A stretch of 64,000 nt of DNA, from NCBI GenBank assembly GCA_023053685.1, contig JALIGW010000016.1, positions 5,464,001 through 5,528,000 on the forward strand. The letters are read 5' to 3'. A program made the position numbers and the translations under genes. The notes under the pieces are model-generated. The model was not told the origin of the DNA. It searched no databases and worked only from the letters and a program-made list of their open reading frames with translations. Of this stretch, positions 1-10,496 are shown in pieces; the first letter of the stretch is position 1, and every line of letters starts with the position of its first letter. Origin of the DNA: Diadophis punctatus similis (taxonomy: Eukaryota; Chordata; Lepidosauria; Squamata; Dipsadidae).

Positions 1-410
1 TAAAATAAGTGAAAAGAGGATACAGTAATTATAAATAAGTGAATGAATATGCATTTGTTTTCACTGATAAGGATCTTAAGACAGATGCCTTTGTCTTAGT
101 TCGCTTTTTCAGGAGTGAATTGAGTGGGCAGAAACCAACTAATAAGATAAGAAATTATAAGACCTATAAATTGACCTATAAACTAAAAAGTAAATTTACT
201 GACTTTCTGATAAGAAATATGTAGCTTCTCTTTAAGAAGACACTTTTTCCTCGGGACTGGAAAAAACTCAGTATGACTCCAACAGGAATTAGTGTGCAGT
301 TAAAATGGAAAGATGCTCAAAGTTGGATCCCCTAGTGTTCATTGCAGTGGAATATTTTTAATTTGTAGATAAATGATTTGGAATTACAAGAAACCAATGA
401 ATTAACTTAA
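1..410. other. AT-rich DNA, nothing recognised
   Basis: No convincing coding frame, repeat end or RNA gene is seen. The short open frame at 39-224 has no recognisable motif and looks like chance. Confidence 0.5.
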
Positions 411-470
411 TTTATTAATTTATTTATTTATTTAGGATTCTTATATGCCGCCCTACTCCCTGGGGAGGAA
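411..470 (-). repeat. 3' end of a CR1/L2-type LINE (fragment)
   Basis: A (TTTA)n run is followed by a GCCGCCC-type segment, the same layout as the 3' end of the intact LINE at 10315-15086. It is a severely 5'-truncated copy on the - strand. Confidence 0.6.
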
Positions 471-719
471 TAAAGGAATGAAATGAAGGAATGAAATGAA
501 GCTACTACCCATGCATATACCATAGGTGCATATAAACCCTTTCAGTGTAAATACCATAAATATATAGAGGTCTATTATAGGCCCAGTTATTTGATGTAAA
601 AGGCAAAACAAATCAGTCTGATGGGATAATTTTTACAGAAAAATACTAAATTGTATTAATTTTACATGTTCTGAATAACATTTGAGCCTGTTATTTGGCT
701 GCTGCATTCATCCTCCTGA

Positions 720-1013
720 ATTAATGAGGACAATAGGACAGTAGGACAGGGACAGTAGGCACAGTGGTGCGCTTATGCACGCCCCTTACAGACCTCTTAG
801 GAACGGGGAGAGGTCAACTGTAGACAGTCTAAGGTTAAAGTTTTGGGGGTTTGGGGAGGAAACCACAGAGTCAGGTAGTGCATTCCAGGCATTGATCAGT
901 CTGTTGCTGAAGTCGTATTTTCTGCAGTCGAGTTTGGAGCGGTTTACATTGAGTTTGAATCTATTGTGTGCTCGTGTATTGTTTCAGTTGAAACTGAAGT
1001 AATCTTTGACAGG
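720..1013 (-). mobile_element. LINE fragment, C-terminal part of the polymerase ORF
   Basis: Read on the - strand the segment encodes a stretch containing FSNRLINAWNALPDSVV, typical of the C-terminal end of CR1/L2-type LINE proteins. The same family recurs on the + strand at 19395-19716, sharing the segment 'cctaagaggtc(a/t)gtaagggg'. It is a decayed fragment, not a gene. Confidence 0.6.
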
Positions 1014-1276
1014 AAGGACATTTTGGTATATGATTTTATGAACTACATTTAGATCAGATCTAAATTATTAGCAATCATATTCCCGCCTATTCAGAAATAA
1101 GTCATGTTGACCTCAATGACACTTACTGTCAAGTATAACATGGTAAGTATAAGACTGACGTATAGCCTCACTCACTGACAAACAATAGAGTCTATATTTG
1201 CTTTTCCATTATTTCAGATCCACAGACTGCCCAGATTGGAAAACACTGGCTAAATACCGGTAATCATCCAGCATCC

Positions 1277-1340
1277 AACTGTGTGTCATGGCTGAAATTA
1301 TATCAGCCATGACAACTGTGTGTCATGGCTGAAATTATAT
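1277..1340. repeat. 27-bp direct repeat with an inverted copy between
   Basis: The 27 bases at 1277-1303 recur exactly at 1314-1340. Between them, CAGCCATGACA (1304-1314) is the exact reverse complement of TGTCATGGCTG (1284-1294). This direct-inverted-direct layout is what replication template switching produces. Confidence 0.85.
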
Positions 1341-2193
1341 TGTGACGCTACATCTGCTGCAGTGCTACTGAACTTGAATATACACATTACTAAGAATGCC
1401 TGAGATTTGCCAGGGGAGTCAGTGGTGTCAGAGAAGGTAGCAAAAATCTGAGCCAGCAAGATGAGCAAATCAGGCAGAGGTTTTGGATGGAATGAGCAAT
1501 AAAGGACCTTGGATAGCTCCCAGGGAGTCCTATTGGCAGAGGGCCTCACCTTTTAAAATAATTGAATAGGGATGGGAAACTCATATCTTTCAAGGTGCTG
1601 CTACAAAATAATTCACAGCTCCCATGCTAGCAGTTGTTCATGCCGAGAGGATTGTGTAACTTGGCAGTTCAGGATATACAGCACCCTATGTAGAAAGATG
1701 TCTCTGCAACTGTTGAGAGCCAACAGAAGACTTATGTAAGCAATTCAATAGTATGGTCATTCCAACTCACTAGAGGAATTATTTGCTCCAATAAACACTT
1801 GCCTGTTTTTACAGCTTGCATGGCCGAGGAGAAGAAAATTCTGCTAGAAGTTCATCTGAGTCAACAAAAACTTGCTTACATTGGCCTGGAAAGCCTTGGC
1901 TAGTGAACTGATGTTGTTCTACTAAGGAGGCTATCTAATGATGTAAGGCTTTTTATAGTGATTACACACATACATGCAAAAAAACAACTGCTGGGGAAAA
2001 TGGGTGGAGAAAATAAATTTAATAAATAAAATGGAGGCTGCAAAATCCCCTCCCCTACAAATTTTGAACTAAAGTAGGGTCAAATCCAGTCCATTTCTTT
2101 GCCTGATTCTAGTAGACTCAAAACTGACCCTTCCGTTCTCCCACAACAAAGTCACTTACAATCCCATCTAAACCAAAGCATAGACACTTCCTC
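1341..2193. other. Intergenic, nothing recognised
   Basis: Unique-looking sequence without a supported gene or identifiable repeat. Confidence 0.5.
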
Positions 2194-2212
2194 ACCAGTA
2201 AATGGTATAGTC

Positions 2213-2347
2213 CAGGGGTAGGCAAAGTTGGCTCTTCTATGACTCGTGGACTTCAACTCCCAGAATTCCTAAGCTAGCATGATTGGCTCAGAAATTCTGG
2301 GAGTTGAAGTCCACGAGTCATAGAAGAGCCAACTTTGCCTACCCCTG
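2213..2347. mobile_element. 135-bp near-palindromic hAT MITE
   Basis: The element begins CAGGGGTAGGCAAAG and ends with the complement. Its two arms of about 55 bp pair almost perfectly. It is flanked by the exact 8-bp duplication GTATAGTC (2205-2212 and 2348-2355). A near-identical 135-bp copy lies at 60340-60474, so the family is young. There is no coding capacity, so it must be mobilised by a hAT transposase encoded elsewhere. Confidence 0.92.
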
Positions 2348-2386
2348 GTATAGTCCAAGTGAATTTGTAATTCCCTTGGACTATAC

Positions 2387-2817
2387 CAGTGATTGCGAAC
2401 CTACGGCACGCGTGCCACAGGTGGCACACGGAGCCATATCTGCCGGCATGCAAGCCGTTGCCCTAGCTCAGCTCCAGCGTGCATGTGCACGCTGGCCAGC
2501 TGATTTTCGGCTCACACGGAGTCTCTGGGAGGGTGTTTTTGGCTTCTGGGGGGCCTCGGGGAGGGGCAGGGGGGCGTTTTCACCCTCCCCAGGCTCCAGG
2601 GAAGCCTCTGGAGCCTGGGGAGGGTGAAAAACGGGCCTACCAGGCCCACCAGAAGTTGGGAAATGGGTCATTTCCGGCCTCCAAAGGGCCTCCAGAGGGG
2701 CGGGGAGGCCATTTTCACCCCCCCGGGATTAAATTATGGGTGTGGGCACTCGCACATGTGTGATAGCGTGGGTGCATGCACTTTCGGCACCCAAGGAAAA
2801 AAGGTTCGCCATCACTG
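2387..2817. mobile_element. 431-bp hAT MITE, CAGTGATGGCGAAC-type termini
   Basis: The left end is CAGTGATTGCGAACC and the right end GGTTCGCCATCACTG. Exact 8-bp duplications GACTATAC lie at 2379-2386 and 2818-2825. The interior is GC-rich with a long inverted segment around 2575-2640. Related full copies are at 44659-45092 and 53853-54231. Short open frames inside it are shadows. Confidence 0.92.
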
Positions 2818-2836
2818 GACTATACCATTTACCAGT

Positions 2837-3765
2837 AATTGAACCTAGAGAAATCCCAATATTCCAAGGTCAGCCTGATGACTTCAACATTCCATATTCC
2901 CTAATAAGGAACTTTCACAGCTTTGCTGTCCTCCTAGAAGGCCTGTTTTGCCTAACAATTAAACTCAGGTACACCACCAAGGACCTGACCATCTTCCCCA
3001 AAACAGCCAGCCAATCAGTTCTCTAGGATTTCACTCCTGGTAGCTCTCAACTTCTATAAAAATGTTTCTTTGTATATTGCTTGGTGTTGCTCTTTCTTGT
3101 AAAACAAGCACCCAATGGTTAGTTGTATAAAGAGTTCACAATTTCTCCTCACCATTGTGCTCCTTACTTGGATAGTTTCCAGAACCCAAAAAAAAGAGAG
3201 GACCCAATAAACAACAACATAATGAGAAGTTTCATCTCATTTAGGATACTACAAGTGACAGAATGGAATTTCATTGCCCAGTTTCAGAGTAAGGTCAACA
3301 CACTGAAAAGAATTCTTTCTTCAAACACATTTTGTATTCTGAACAATATGTTCCAAATGCTGCTATTCCATAAATCCCCAGTGACATCATCTATCAAGAT
3401 TTAAAGAGCAATTGTGCTTCCCAACATGCACTTTGCAGTTTCCACCGCTTTATCTATCAAACATGACAAGTCTGAAATATTTTTCACTTTATGAAATGTG
3501 CCACAAATATTGATTTTTTTTTCTCCACTAACTTACTAACTGGTGCATAAAATAAATTAACTCTTTTGGCAAGCATTGGAGAATTGACTCATGCCCTTTA
3601 ACTCTGCTCCATAGGCAGAATGTTACATTCACCGCCTCTTCAATATGCACAGAATTTAATTTACTTGTTAATGAAGCACAAGGTTAATTGCTTCCATGTC
3701 TTGCTTTGACCCAGTTTGGAAAAAGTCAAGTAGAACTCTTACGATGCTTGTATGGTTTTAATGTT
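2837..3765. other. Intergenic, nothing recognised
   Basis: No supported gene. Short open frames at 2736-3026 and 3123-3404 show no family resemblance. Confidence 0.5.
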
Positions 3766-4040
3766 ATTTTTCTTTTTTTTTGTGATGTATATGTTTATTG
3801 GCAGGATTGCACAGCGTATAAAAGTTGTAATAATTATAAGAGCAGCCACAATAATGATGGCTAGGGTGGTTTAACAAATTACTCAGCAGGGTAATCTGTA
3901 AAATGCAAAGATCATCTTGTATAATTGGATACATATTTTTTTCAGAAACCGAAGCTTGTGGTCTAAATTGATAGCAAAAAATTCTATCCAGCAAAAAAAT
4001 GGATCTATCTAATGTGGAAGTGCAGAAAGACAATTCCAAA
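3766..4040 (-). mobile_element. Possible retroposed sequence with poly(A)
   Basis: On the - strand an AATAAA signal (around 3794) is followed after about 10 bases by an A-rich run at 3771-3781, as at the 3' end of a retrotransposed transcript. The source is not recognised and no target duplication was found. Confidence 0.3.
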
Positions 4041-4159
4041 ATATATTGGTAGGCATAGGTTTTCAGAATTTCTTCTCAAACATAAGGGAAATCTACCAAT
4101 CAAAGTATGTGTTGTATGTTGTGTCAGATATGTTAGTAAAAGAGAAGATCTGTTGCTCA

Positions 4160-4690
4160 GTGTTGAACTGTGAAGTTCTTGGTGGTATCTAAGTTTAGCT
4201 GTTTGCTAGCAGACTTTTCATTATCCAACTAGGTGGTACGCTAAGAGCACGGCAAGACACGAAAGACGCCCTGGTCAACCACTGTGCCCAGCCCATCTCC
4301 AACTGTCTCGACTCTTGTCCTGCTATTTGGAGCAAGATGGAATCTGGGAAGAGAGAGTGAGGCTGACTATGCGCAGCTCTCCCTCACTTTAATCCAATTC
4401 AAGTGCAAGTCTTGACATCCCCCCTAATTCCCGTGATGATAGATGTCAAGGTCCTCTTCGAATACGATGGAGGAACATCATCATCCAACTAGGTAACATC
4501 ATCCATGCAAGAGAGTTCAAATGCAACAATACATAATTGAGATTTTACAACCCCAGAGGAAACTGTCTTGAATTATAGCTAGATCTAATTGTAGAATCCT
4601 TGGTGCTCTCTGAGCTTTGTTGTTTGCAGGTTTCTCATTACCCAACTAGGTAACATCATCACTGCGAATATGGGCTTTACTTTCTGTTTA
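4160..4690. repeat. Two pieces of an unnamed dispersed repeat (family B)
   Basis: Segments near 4165-4234 and 4580-4690 share 'cttggtg', 'tgtttgc' and 'caactaggtaacatcatc'. A related copy is at 52985-53125. I could not assign a family. The first piece is interrupted by the insertion at 4235-4482. Confidence 0.55.
4235..4482. mobile_element. 248-bp insertion with a 12-bp target duplication
   Basis: The 12-mer ATCCAACTAGGT at 4223-4234 recurs exactly at 4483-4494, bracketing 248 bases richer in GC than the surroundings. There are no TG...CA termini and no poly(A). A duplication of 12 bp suits a retroposon, but a duplication internal to the host repeat is possible. Confidence 0.5.
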
Positions 4691-5941
4691 TATATAGCAG
4701 CCTTGCCCTGCCAGGTTATTTGTGTGTGTGTATGGGGAAGAGTGTTCTCAGTAGTTCCTTAATTAAGCTACTGTTTTCTGCCTGATTTTTTGTAGGGGGG
4801 GGGTCTGAGTGTTGTTTGAAAAGGAGAAGATTCTATTATTATAACCTTACAATTCATGGCTATGGTTTTCTATCTAGTCTACCTCAAATGGCTGACAGAA
4901 ACAACTGAGGTAAAAGTAAACTTTGCTGAGGGGAGGAGGAACAATCTCAGTGAAGGACATGTAAGACAGCCCAAATCTTAAATATAAAGAAATTATCTGG
5001 AGCATTTGCTGGTGGAGCTTCATCAATGGAGGCAGTATGGTCACCCATTAGTGACAGGAGTGATTAAAAACTCCTGAAAAGTTGCCAGGTCGCCCGTGCC
5101 AAAATTATTTGTGGATAATATTTTTGCTTAGATAAATTCAGCGCTACTAAGAAGCCAGAGAGTTGTAAACTCTTTAAGCTGTGAAAAATTCTGGGTTTGC
5201 CACTAATAGCTCTCTAGGCATTGGGTCAGTGAATATTGTGAATGAAGAGTTTCAGTAAGCAAAGGATGAGGAAGACTTGGTTTAATAGCATACATTTTTA
5301 ATGGGACCAGGGTCCTGTGGTTTCAACATATGCTTTAGCAAATTTACTGACTTGCTGGGGATGTGCTAGCAAAAACTAGTTTCAGGTAGACTGAAAGGTC
5401 TCTAGTTTGAGTCACTGAAGAAGAAATACCAATGAAAAGTACACTGGATAATGAACAGACCTATCAATATGAAATACATACTAAAATATTGGATCTAAAA
5501 TTCTATAATTAAGTCAAATGTTCCTTCTTTGCAGTTGATTTACAGAGAGCCAAAGTTGCCAAAGATTTAAAAGCTACCGGGAAAAACCATAACTACCAGG
5601 GCAGATACTGAAATCCACAGCTAACAGGACAACCCTGGGACAACTAAAATATTGATGCAGGCTGAAAATTCTTCAAGGAAGCTGGGGGGAACACCTGGAG
5701 ATCAGTAAAACATTGCTAGTAATACCTGAAGCGGTTTGATGAAATCTTACAATCATCTCAAATGAGGTTGTACTGAATTCAGAAATGACCAGTGACAAGG
5801 GACACAATTTTAATTCAGCATGAGAAAACAGTGCAACCCCACAAACTCTTCCGTTTCTAAGAGTAGCAAAGTGAGGAGGATAGGGATAGGTTTTTCGAAC
5901 CTCACTAATGGAAAATTTATGGGTATTTCAATAAGTGTTAG
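4691..5941. other. Intergenic, nothing recognised
   Basis: Unique-looking AT-rich DNA with no supported gene. Confidence 0.5.
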
Positions 5942-6012
5942 GTAATTGATTGATTATATACTATCAAGTCAACCCTATAGAACAGTTTTCTCCAGGAAGA
6001 TCTATCCCAGGT
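5942..6012 (-). repeat. Small BovB-type 3' fragment
   Basis: The sequence resembles the longer BovB copy at 52165-52520 over the segment 'attgattg...atcaag...tccaggaagatct'. It is short and diverged. Confidence 0.4.
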
Positions 6013-6133
6013 TTCAATAATAGGTACAATAAATAGTAATAGTCCCTAGATTTCAAATTCTCAGATGCTAGCTTGAACTTTTACAATAAGTATGTTTAAA
6101 AAAAGAGAGATTTGGGAATTATAAACCAGTAGC

Positions 6134-6352
6134 TGGAACCAACTTGGTGTTGTGATTAAGGGATCAGGCTAGAAACTGCAAGGCTGTGAATTCTAGTCCA
6201 ACCTTAGTCACAATGCCAGTTGGATGAGCTTGGGTTATCCACTCTCTCTTAGCCTAGGAAGGAGCAAACCACTTCCAAAAAATCTTGCCAAGAAAACTGC
6301 AGGGAGTTGTCCAGGCAGTCACTGAAGTTCAGAAAAAAAACCCCTCTGATTT
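6134..6352 (+). mobile_element. Sauria-type SINE (tRNA head, BovB-like tail)
   Basis: A tRNA-derived head with A-box-like 'tggtgttgtgattaaggg' and B-box-like 'gtgaattctagtcc' is followed by a tail containing 'aaaccacttcc' and 'cttgccaagaaaactgc', the BovB-like 3' end used by Sauria SINEs. It would be transcribed by RNA polymerase III and mobilised by BovB reverse transcriptase. Confidence 0.75.
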
Positions 6353-6353
6353 G

Positions 6354-6419
<66 letters not shown>
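6353..6419. repeat. (AC)n microsatellite
   Basis: About 66 bases of pure AC dinucleotides directly abutting the 3' end of the SINE, so possibly seeded by its tail. Confidence 0.97.
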
Positions 6420-6422
<3 letters not shown>

Positions 6423-6479
6423 AGTAACTATTACACAAATGTGTAATTTTTCCATGCCTCAGAAGCAATGAGGTTAAGT

Positions 6480-6615
6480 CAGTGTTTCCCAACCTTGGCA
6501 ACTTGAAGATGTCTGGTCTTCAATTCCCAGAATTCCCCAGCCAGCATTCGCTGGCTGGGGAATTCTGGGAATTGAAGTCCAGACATCTTCAAGTTGCCAA
6601 GGTTGGGAAACACTG
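6480..6615. mobile_element. 136-bp near-palindromic hAT MITE (second family)
   Basis: The element begins CAGTGTTTCCCAACC and ends with its complement, with two arms of about 60 bp that fold into a hairpin. It is flanked by exact 8-bp duplications GGTTAAGT (6472-6479 and 6616-6623). A diverged half copy lies at 31990-32075, and an older interrupted copy forms the outer shell of the nest at 59917-60845. Confidence 0.92.
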
Positions 6616-7137
6616 GGTTAAGTAGAAAGAAAGACAGGAAAAGGTGGCAACTGAAGCCAAACATTCTCAAGGAGCTGTTAAAGGGGCACAGTCCTTCCAC
6701 ACTTCTTTAACTTTGAGACTTTGAGTAGAGAAAAGGGATGAAGCAGCAGACATCTGGGATCAAATTTTCTTTTCTTTCTTGATCTCTTTGTTGAGAGATC
6801 AAGAGTAGGGATTTGTTCTGTAATACTAGATAAGCTTAAACGCAAACATTGATCTAAATTTGCTGATTTAAATTTGATTAAATCGTAAATCCTTTCCCAA
6901 TAGGATATTTACAGAAAAATTGAGCCTAGTCCTTACGCCGCATAACAAACCACATTTAAAATGAAGGATTTTATTTTACATAGCTAATAACCAATTTGAT
7001 TTGTATCTAGAAACGCAGCATAACCAGTATTGGTATAGCACTGTTCATATCACCTCTCACCAGTATTCAAACTACTAACTTTTGAACCAGTTGAAGCTTC
7101 AGGAAAAAAAAGTAGAAAGGCAATAAACCAAATATTA

Positions 7138-7245
7138 AATAAAAAAGCACCAGGTGCAGACAAAATGCCAACTGAACTGTTCAAAGCAATAGACAAAGAG
7201 CTAACAACTTTACATCAGCAAATATGGAACAAAACCAAGTAGCCT
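7138..7245 (+). mobile_element. BovB/RTE reverse transcriptase fragment
   Basis: The translated segment reads KKAPGADKMPTELFKA...LHQQIWNKTK, matching the region of RTE/BovB reverse transcriptase that precedes the palm motifs. It is only about 35 codons long with stops on either side, so it is a dead fragment. Confidence 0.65.
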
Positions 7246-7947
7246 GCAAGCAAAATGTTCATGGGTGTGTACATGTGAAGGGATGAAGTGATCATGCATG
7301 CATCATGCTGTCATAGTGCAAACCCTATGACTTACTTCCTTGTATCACAACATACATGTCATTTTTCCATTATTGTGATTAGCAGTGGACTATGCCTACA
7401 CATTGGAAAAATGTACATTGGTGTATATTCTATGCTGGAGAAAAGTTATGGAAGAGAATGTGGAAATGACCAAATGATTACACTAATTTCTTACACAAGC
7501 GAAATTTTGCTTCCGATTTTGCAAAGAGTAAAGCCATTAATGGAAAGAGAAGTGCCAAATAAATAGCTTTCATTGTAGTTCATTCCAGGTAATCGGGTTA
7601 CTCTATAGAATTACTTGTTCCTTGTAGAATTACTAAAATTTATATCTTAAGCTCCCAGAGATAGTTTTAATTTTGCTATTGAAAAAAGCATCTCACATTT
7701 GGACTTAGGGACAAGTTGGTTCTATGTGTATATCAGAATGTCATCAGAAAATGTTCCTAATGGTTACTTTTAGCAATCTCCAAGTAAGCCGGTATTTCAA
7801 AGAACTGGCCAAATAAAACTAACAGTTCATGTATGGTGGAATAGTCATTTCTCTTATTTCAAATGAGCACAACAATATTTCATATCAAGTCGAGTTTCCA
7901 AAAAGAATTGTATTCCAGAAAAATACAAGGGATTATGCGTTGAAAGC
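7246..7947. other. Intergenic, nothing recognised
   Basis: No supported gene. The open frame at 7288-7566 shows no known motif. Confidence 0.5.
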
Positions 7948-7955
7948 CATTATAA

Positions 7956-8426
7956 CAGAGGTGAGTTCGGACCGGTTCGCCCGAACTGGTAGCGACCTGC
8001 TGGTGACATCACAATGATGTCATGGAACCGCTTCGGTCAGTGCCGGTCCGTGGGCACCACCAACTTTTTTTTCTTTTTGAAAAAAAAATTGAGAATTTTT
8101 TTTCGGGATTTTTTTCTTCTGCACATGCGCAGAAGCTGAGTTTCCAGCACTGTGTATGCAGTCGCCATCTTGTTTTTGGCTTTTTTTGGGAGGGGGTAAT
8201 TTTTTCAATTTGGGGGGGGATTTTTTCTGGTTTTTTTTCTTCTGTGCATGCGCAGAAGCCGAGTTTCTGGCACTGTGCATGTTGTTTTTGGCTTTTGAAG
8301 GGGTTTTTTTTTTTTTTTGCCACTGTGTATGTGCGCACGCTCAAAGTGTGCACGCATTCACAAGGTGTGCCCACGCGGCGTGGGAGGAAGCAAACTGGCA
8401 GCGAGGTAAGTTAGAACCCACCCCTG
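7956..8426. mobile_element. 471-bp hAT MITE, CAGGGGTGGGTT-type termini
   Basis: The left end is CAGAGGTGAGTTCGG and the right end GAACCCACCCCTG. Exact 8-bp duplications CATTATAA lie at 7948-7955 and 8427-8434. The interior has T-rich runs alternating with 'tctg(c/t)(a/g)catgcgcagaagc' repeats. Related elements are at 27029-27406 and 56218-56610. Open frames in it, including KKKNPEKK-like ones, are low-complexity shadows. Confidence 0.9.
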
Positions 8427-8434
8427 CATTATAA

Positions 8435-10314
8435 CTGCTCAGACCTAATCCTGTTTGCTTTACTGATATAATTAGTTTCACTGGCCAGAATCCAGTGGGC
8501 AATGTTAGATTCATCCTCAGCCTTTGCCATGCCCAGGGGAATTTTTGACATTTTTCCTTTCAACAGCAGACTCTCCTATTCTACAAAAAGCTGCTTATGG
8601 AACTCCCTTTGGTTTCAGAAGAGATTTGCCATATGGTATGGGGGAGGGACTATGATTCAAAATTCAATCTCTGAGCATTCCTTAGGCATGCAAAACTAGT
8701 TGCATACTTTGGGGACCTAGATCACCTTTTACAGTCTAAAATGTTTCTGCCCTTACAAAAGTGATGAGCACAGGTTTTCCCTCTTTTCTCAGAATATCAA
8801 ACCCCCCATGGTAATCATTTGATGGAGGACTTCAAAATAGCTTCCATGAACTGTCACTCAGAGTTGCTGTGGCCACAGTGGGTTTTTTTTTTTTTTTACC
8901 CTTGGCTGACTTTAAACACTGTTCAAGCTTTTGTTTCACAACTGGTAGGTTCTATATCAAAGACCCAGATAAAGCATGTTAAAACTGGTAGCTGAAGCAG
9001 GAAGTGGGACGCCTGGAACTGGGCTATCGTGCACATGTTGTTGTACAAATGGAGGGTGTGAAACAAAAGCATACGTTTGAAGAAGTGTCTCCAGATGGAA
9101 GATGAACAAAGATAGTTGGGGAATTATTAACTGTATTATTAGAATAATTTATTCTGTTAGCTTTCACTGGTCAACATTTTTCAATAGAAGAATAGTGGGG
9201 AAGAAGTGAAAAGGGAGAAAGAAAACAGTTCAAGAACTGTTTTAGGCAGGTAAAACACGGTGTCAATATAAATAGACCAATGGATACTAAGCTCTGTTTC
9301 AAAGTGGTTTTTTCATGTAACTAGTAGAGAGCAGCTCTTGTTTCTGTCCAGGCCAGGCTGTGCTTCTTCTAAGTATCAGAGCACACTGCGCCATTATTTT
9401 TTTTCCAAATAGTGATTAGAAAGACTTTCAGAGAGGGAAAAATACAACAGAGGTATTTAAAAGAGAATTCCCATCTTCATTACAGACTCTGGAGAAATTC
9501 AATAACCAGAAAATGAAGAAGAATCAAGGACACTTACAGCACAAAATCCTCATCAGCAAGACTGATGGTAACAGCAGTTCAAGAGTCAAAGGGTAAAAGG
9601 TACAAAAGAGCAACAAAGAATTCTAACCCTAGATGTCCTTTAAAGACCATCCAGATGTTTGCAGGTTCTGCTATACCTGCCTTTACCCACTGATACTCAT
9701 TTTTTTCAATATTATTGAGTTTGCATAAGAGATTTTATGACAAGACTTCAGCAGTTGTGAATTTTGTAATGAATAAAGTACTTCAATGTGTAGTTAGTGT
9801 AGCTTAAACTTTATTGATTCCCAGACAATTCTGTCAATTCCAACAATTCTGACAGTTGTTCAAAATATTTGGAGAGAAGAGTATAATTAGCGTTGGGAAT
9901 CTGAATTATGATAGTTGAATGTAAAGTAATGTCTCCATCTCCATATCTTCAGTTTAACTAAGGATTTCTTAAATAAACAAACAGAAAAATAATCCTTGAA
10001 ATGAACTCTTTGGTTACCTGTCTTTACTTACCCATATAATCGCTATTCACTTGTGTCCACATTTGACAAACTTCTTAAAACTGTCATGAAAAAACTCCAC
10101 ACTTCATCTCTTCAGCCATGAATGAACAGACTTTTCCACCTCTTCACTTGGGTAAAACAGATGCCCACAAAAATATTCCTTTATTTTGGGAAAAAGAGAA
10201 AATTGCATAGTGCTAAGTTTGACTTACTATATAGGGAAGATGGAATAAGAAACCATTGCCATGATATTTTCCCTACTCATCACCATAAACCACCTGCATT
10301 CAGCAGTAAATTTC
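8435..10314. other. Intergenic, nothing recognised
   Basis: No supported gene or identifiable repeat apart from poly-T at about 8883-8898. Confidence 0.5.
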
Positions 10315-10496
10315 AATTTATTTATTTATTTTATTTAAACGCTCTTATAAGCCGCCCAATCCCATGGGACTCAGGGCGGCGTACAGCATAAGTAAGAAGC
10401 GTACAATTTAAAACAGTAATCATAAATTTAAATTAAAAAATAATTAAAAAAAGACATTATAAAACACAACATTCAGGGGGAATTTGCTTATCCTAT

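Larger units (their letters stand above)
2194..2836. repeat. Older palindrome interrupted in both arms by hAT MITEs
   Basis: With the two MITEs and one copy of each duplication removed, the flanks form a near-perfect hairpin. The arms are about 32 bp, with a 19-bp perfect core (GTAAATGGTATAGTCCAAG and its complement) and a 3-nt loop TGT. The octamer GTATAGTC in the left arm and its complement GACTATAC in the right arm are the two target duplications. The palindrome must predate both insertions. Confidence 0.85.

Noticed and set aside
8009..8434. Overlapping open frames of 86-130 codons on both strands
   Set aside because: They fall within the T-rich interior of the hAT MITE at 7956-8426 and are low complexity.
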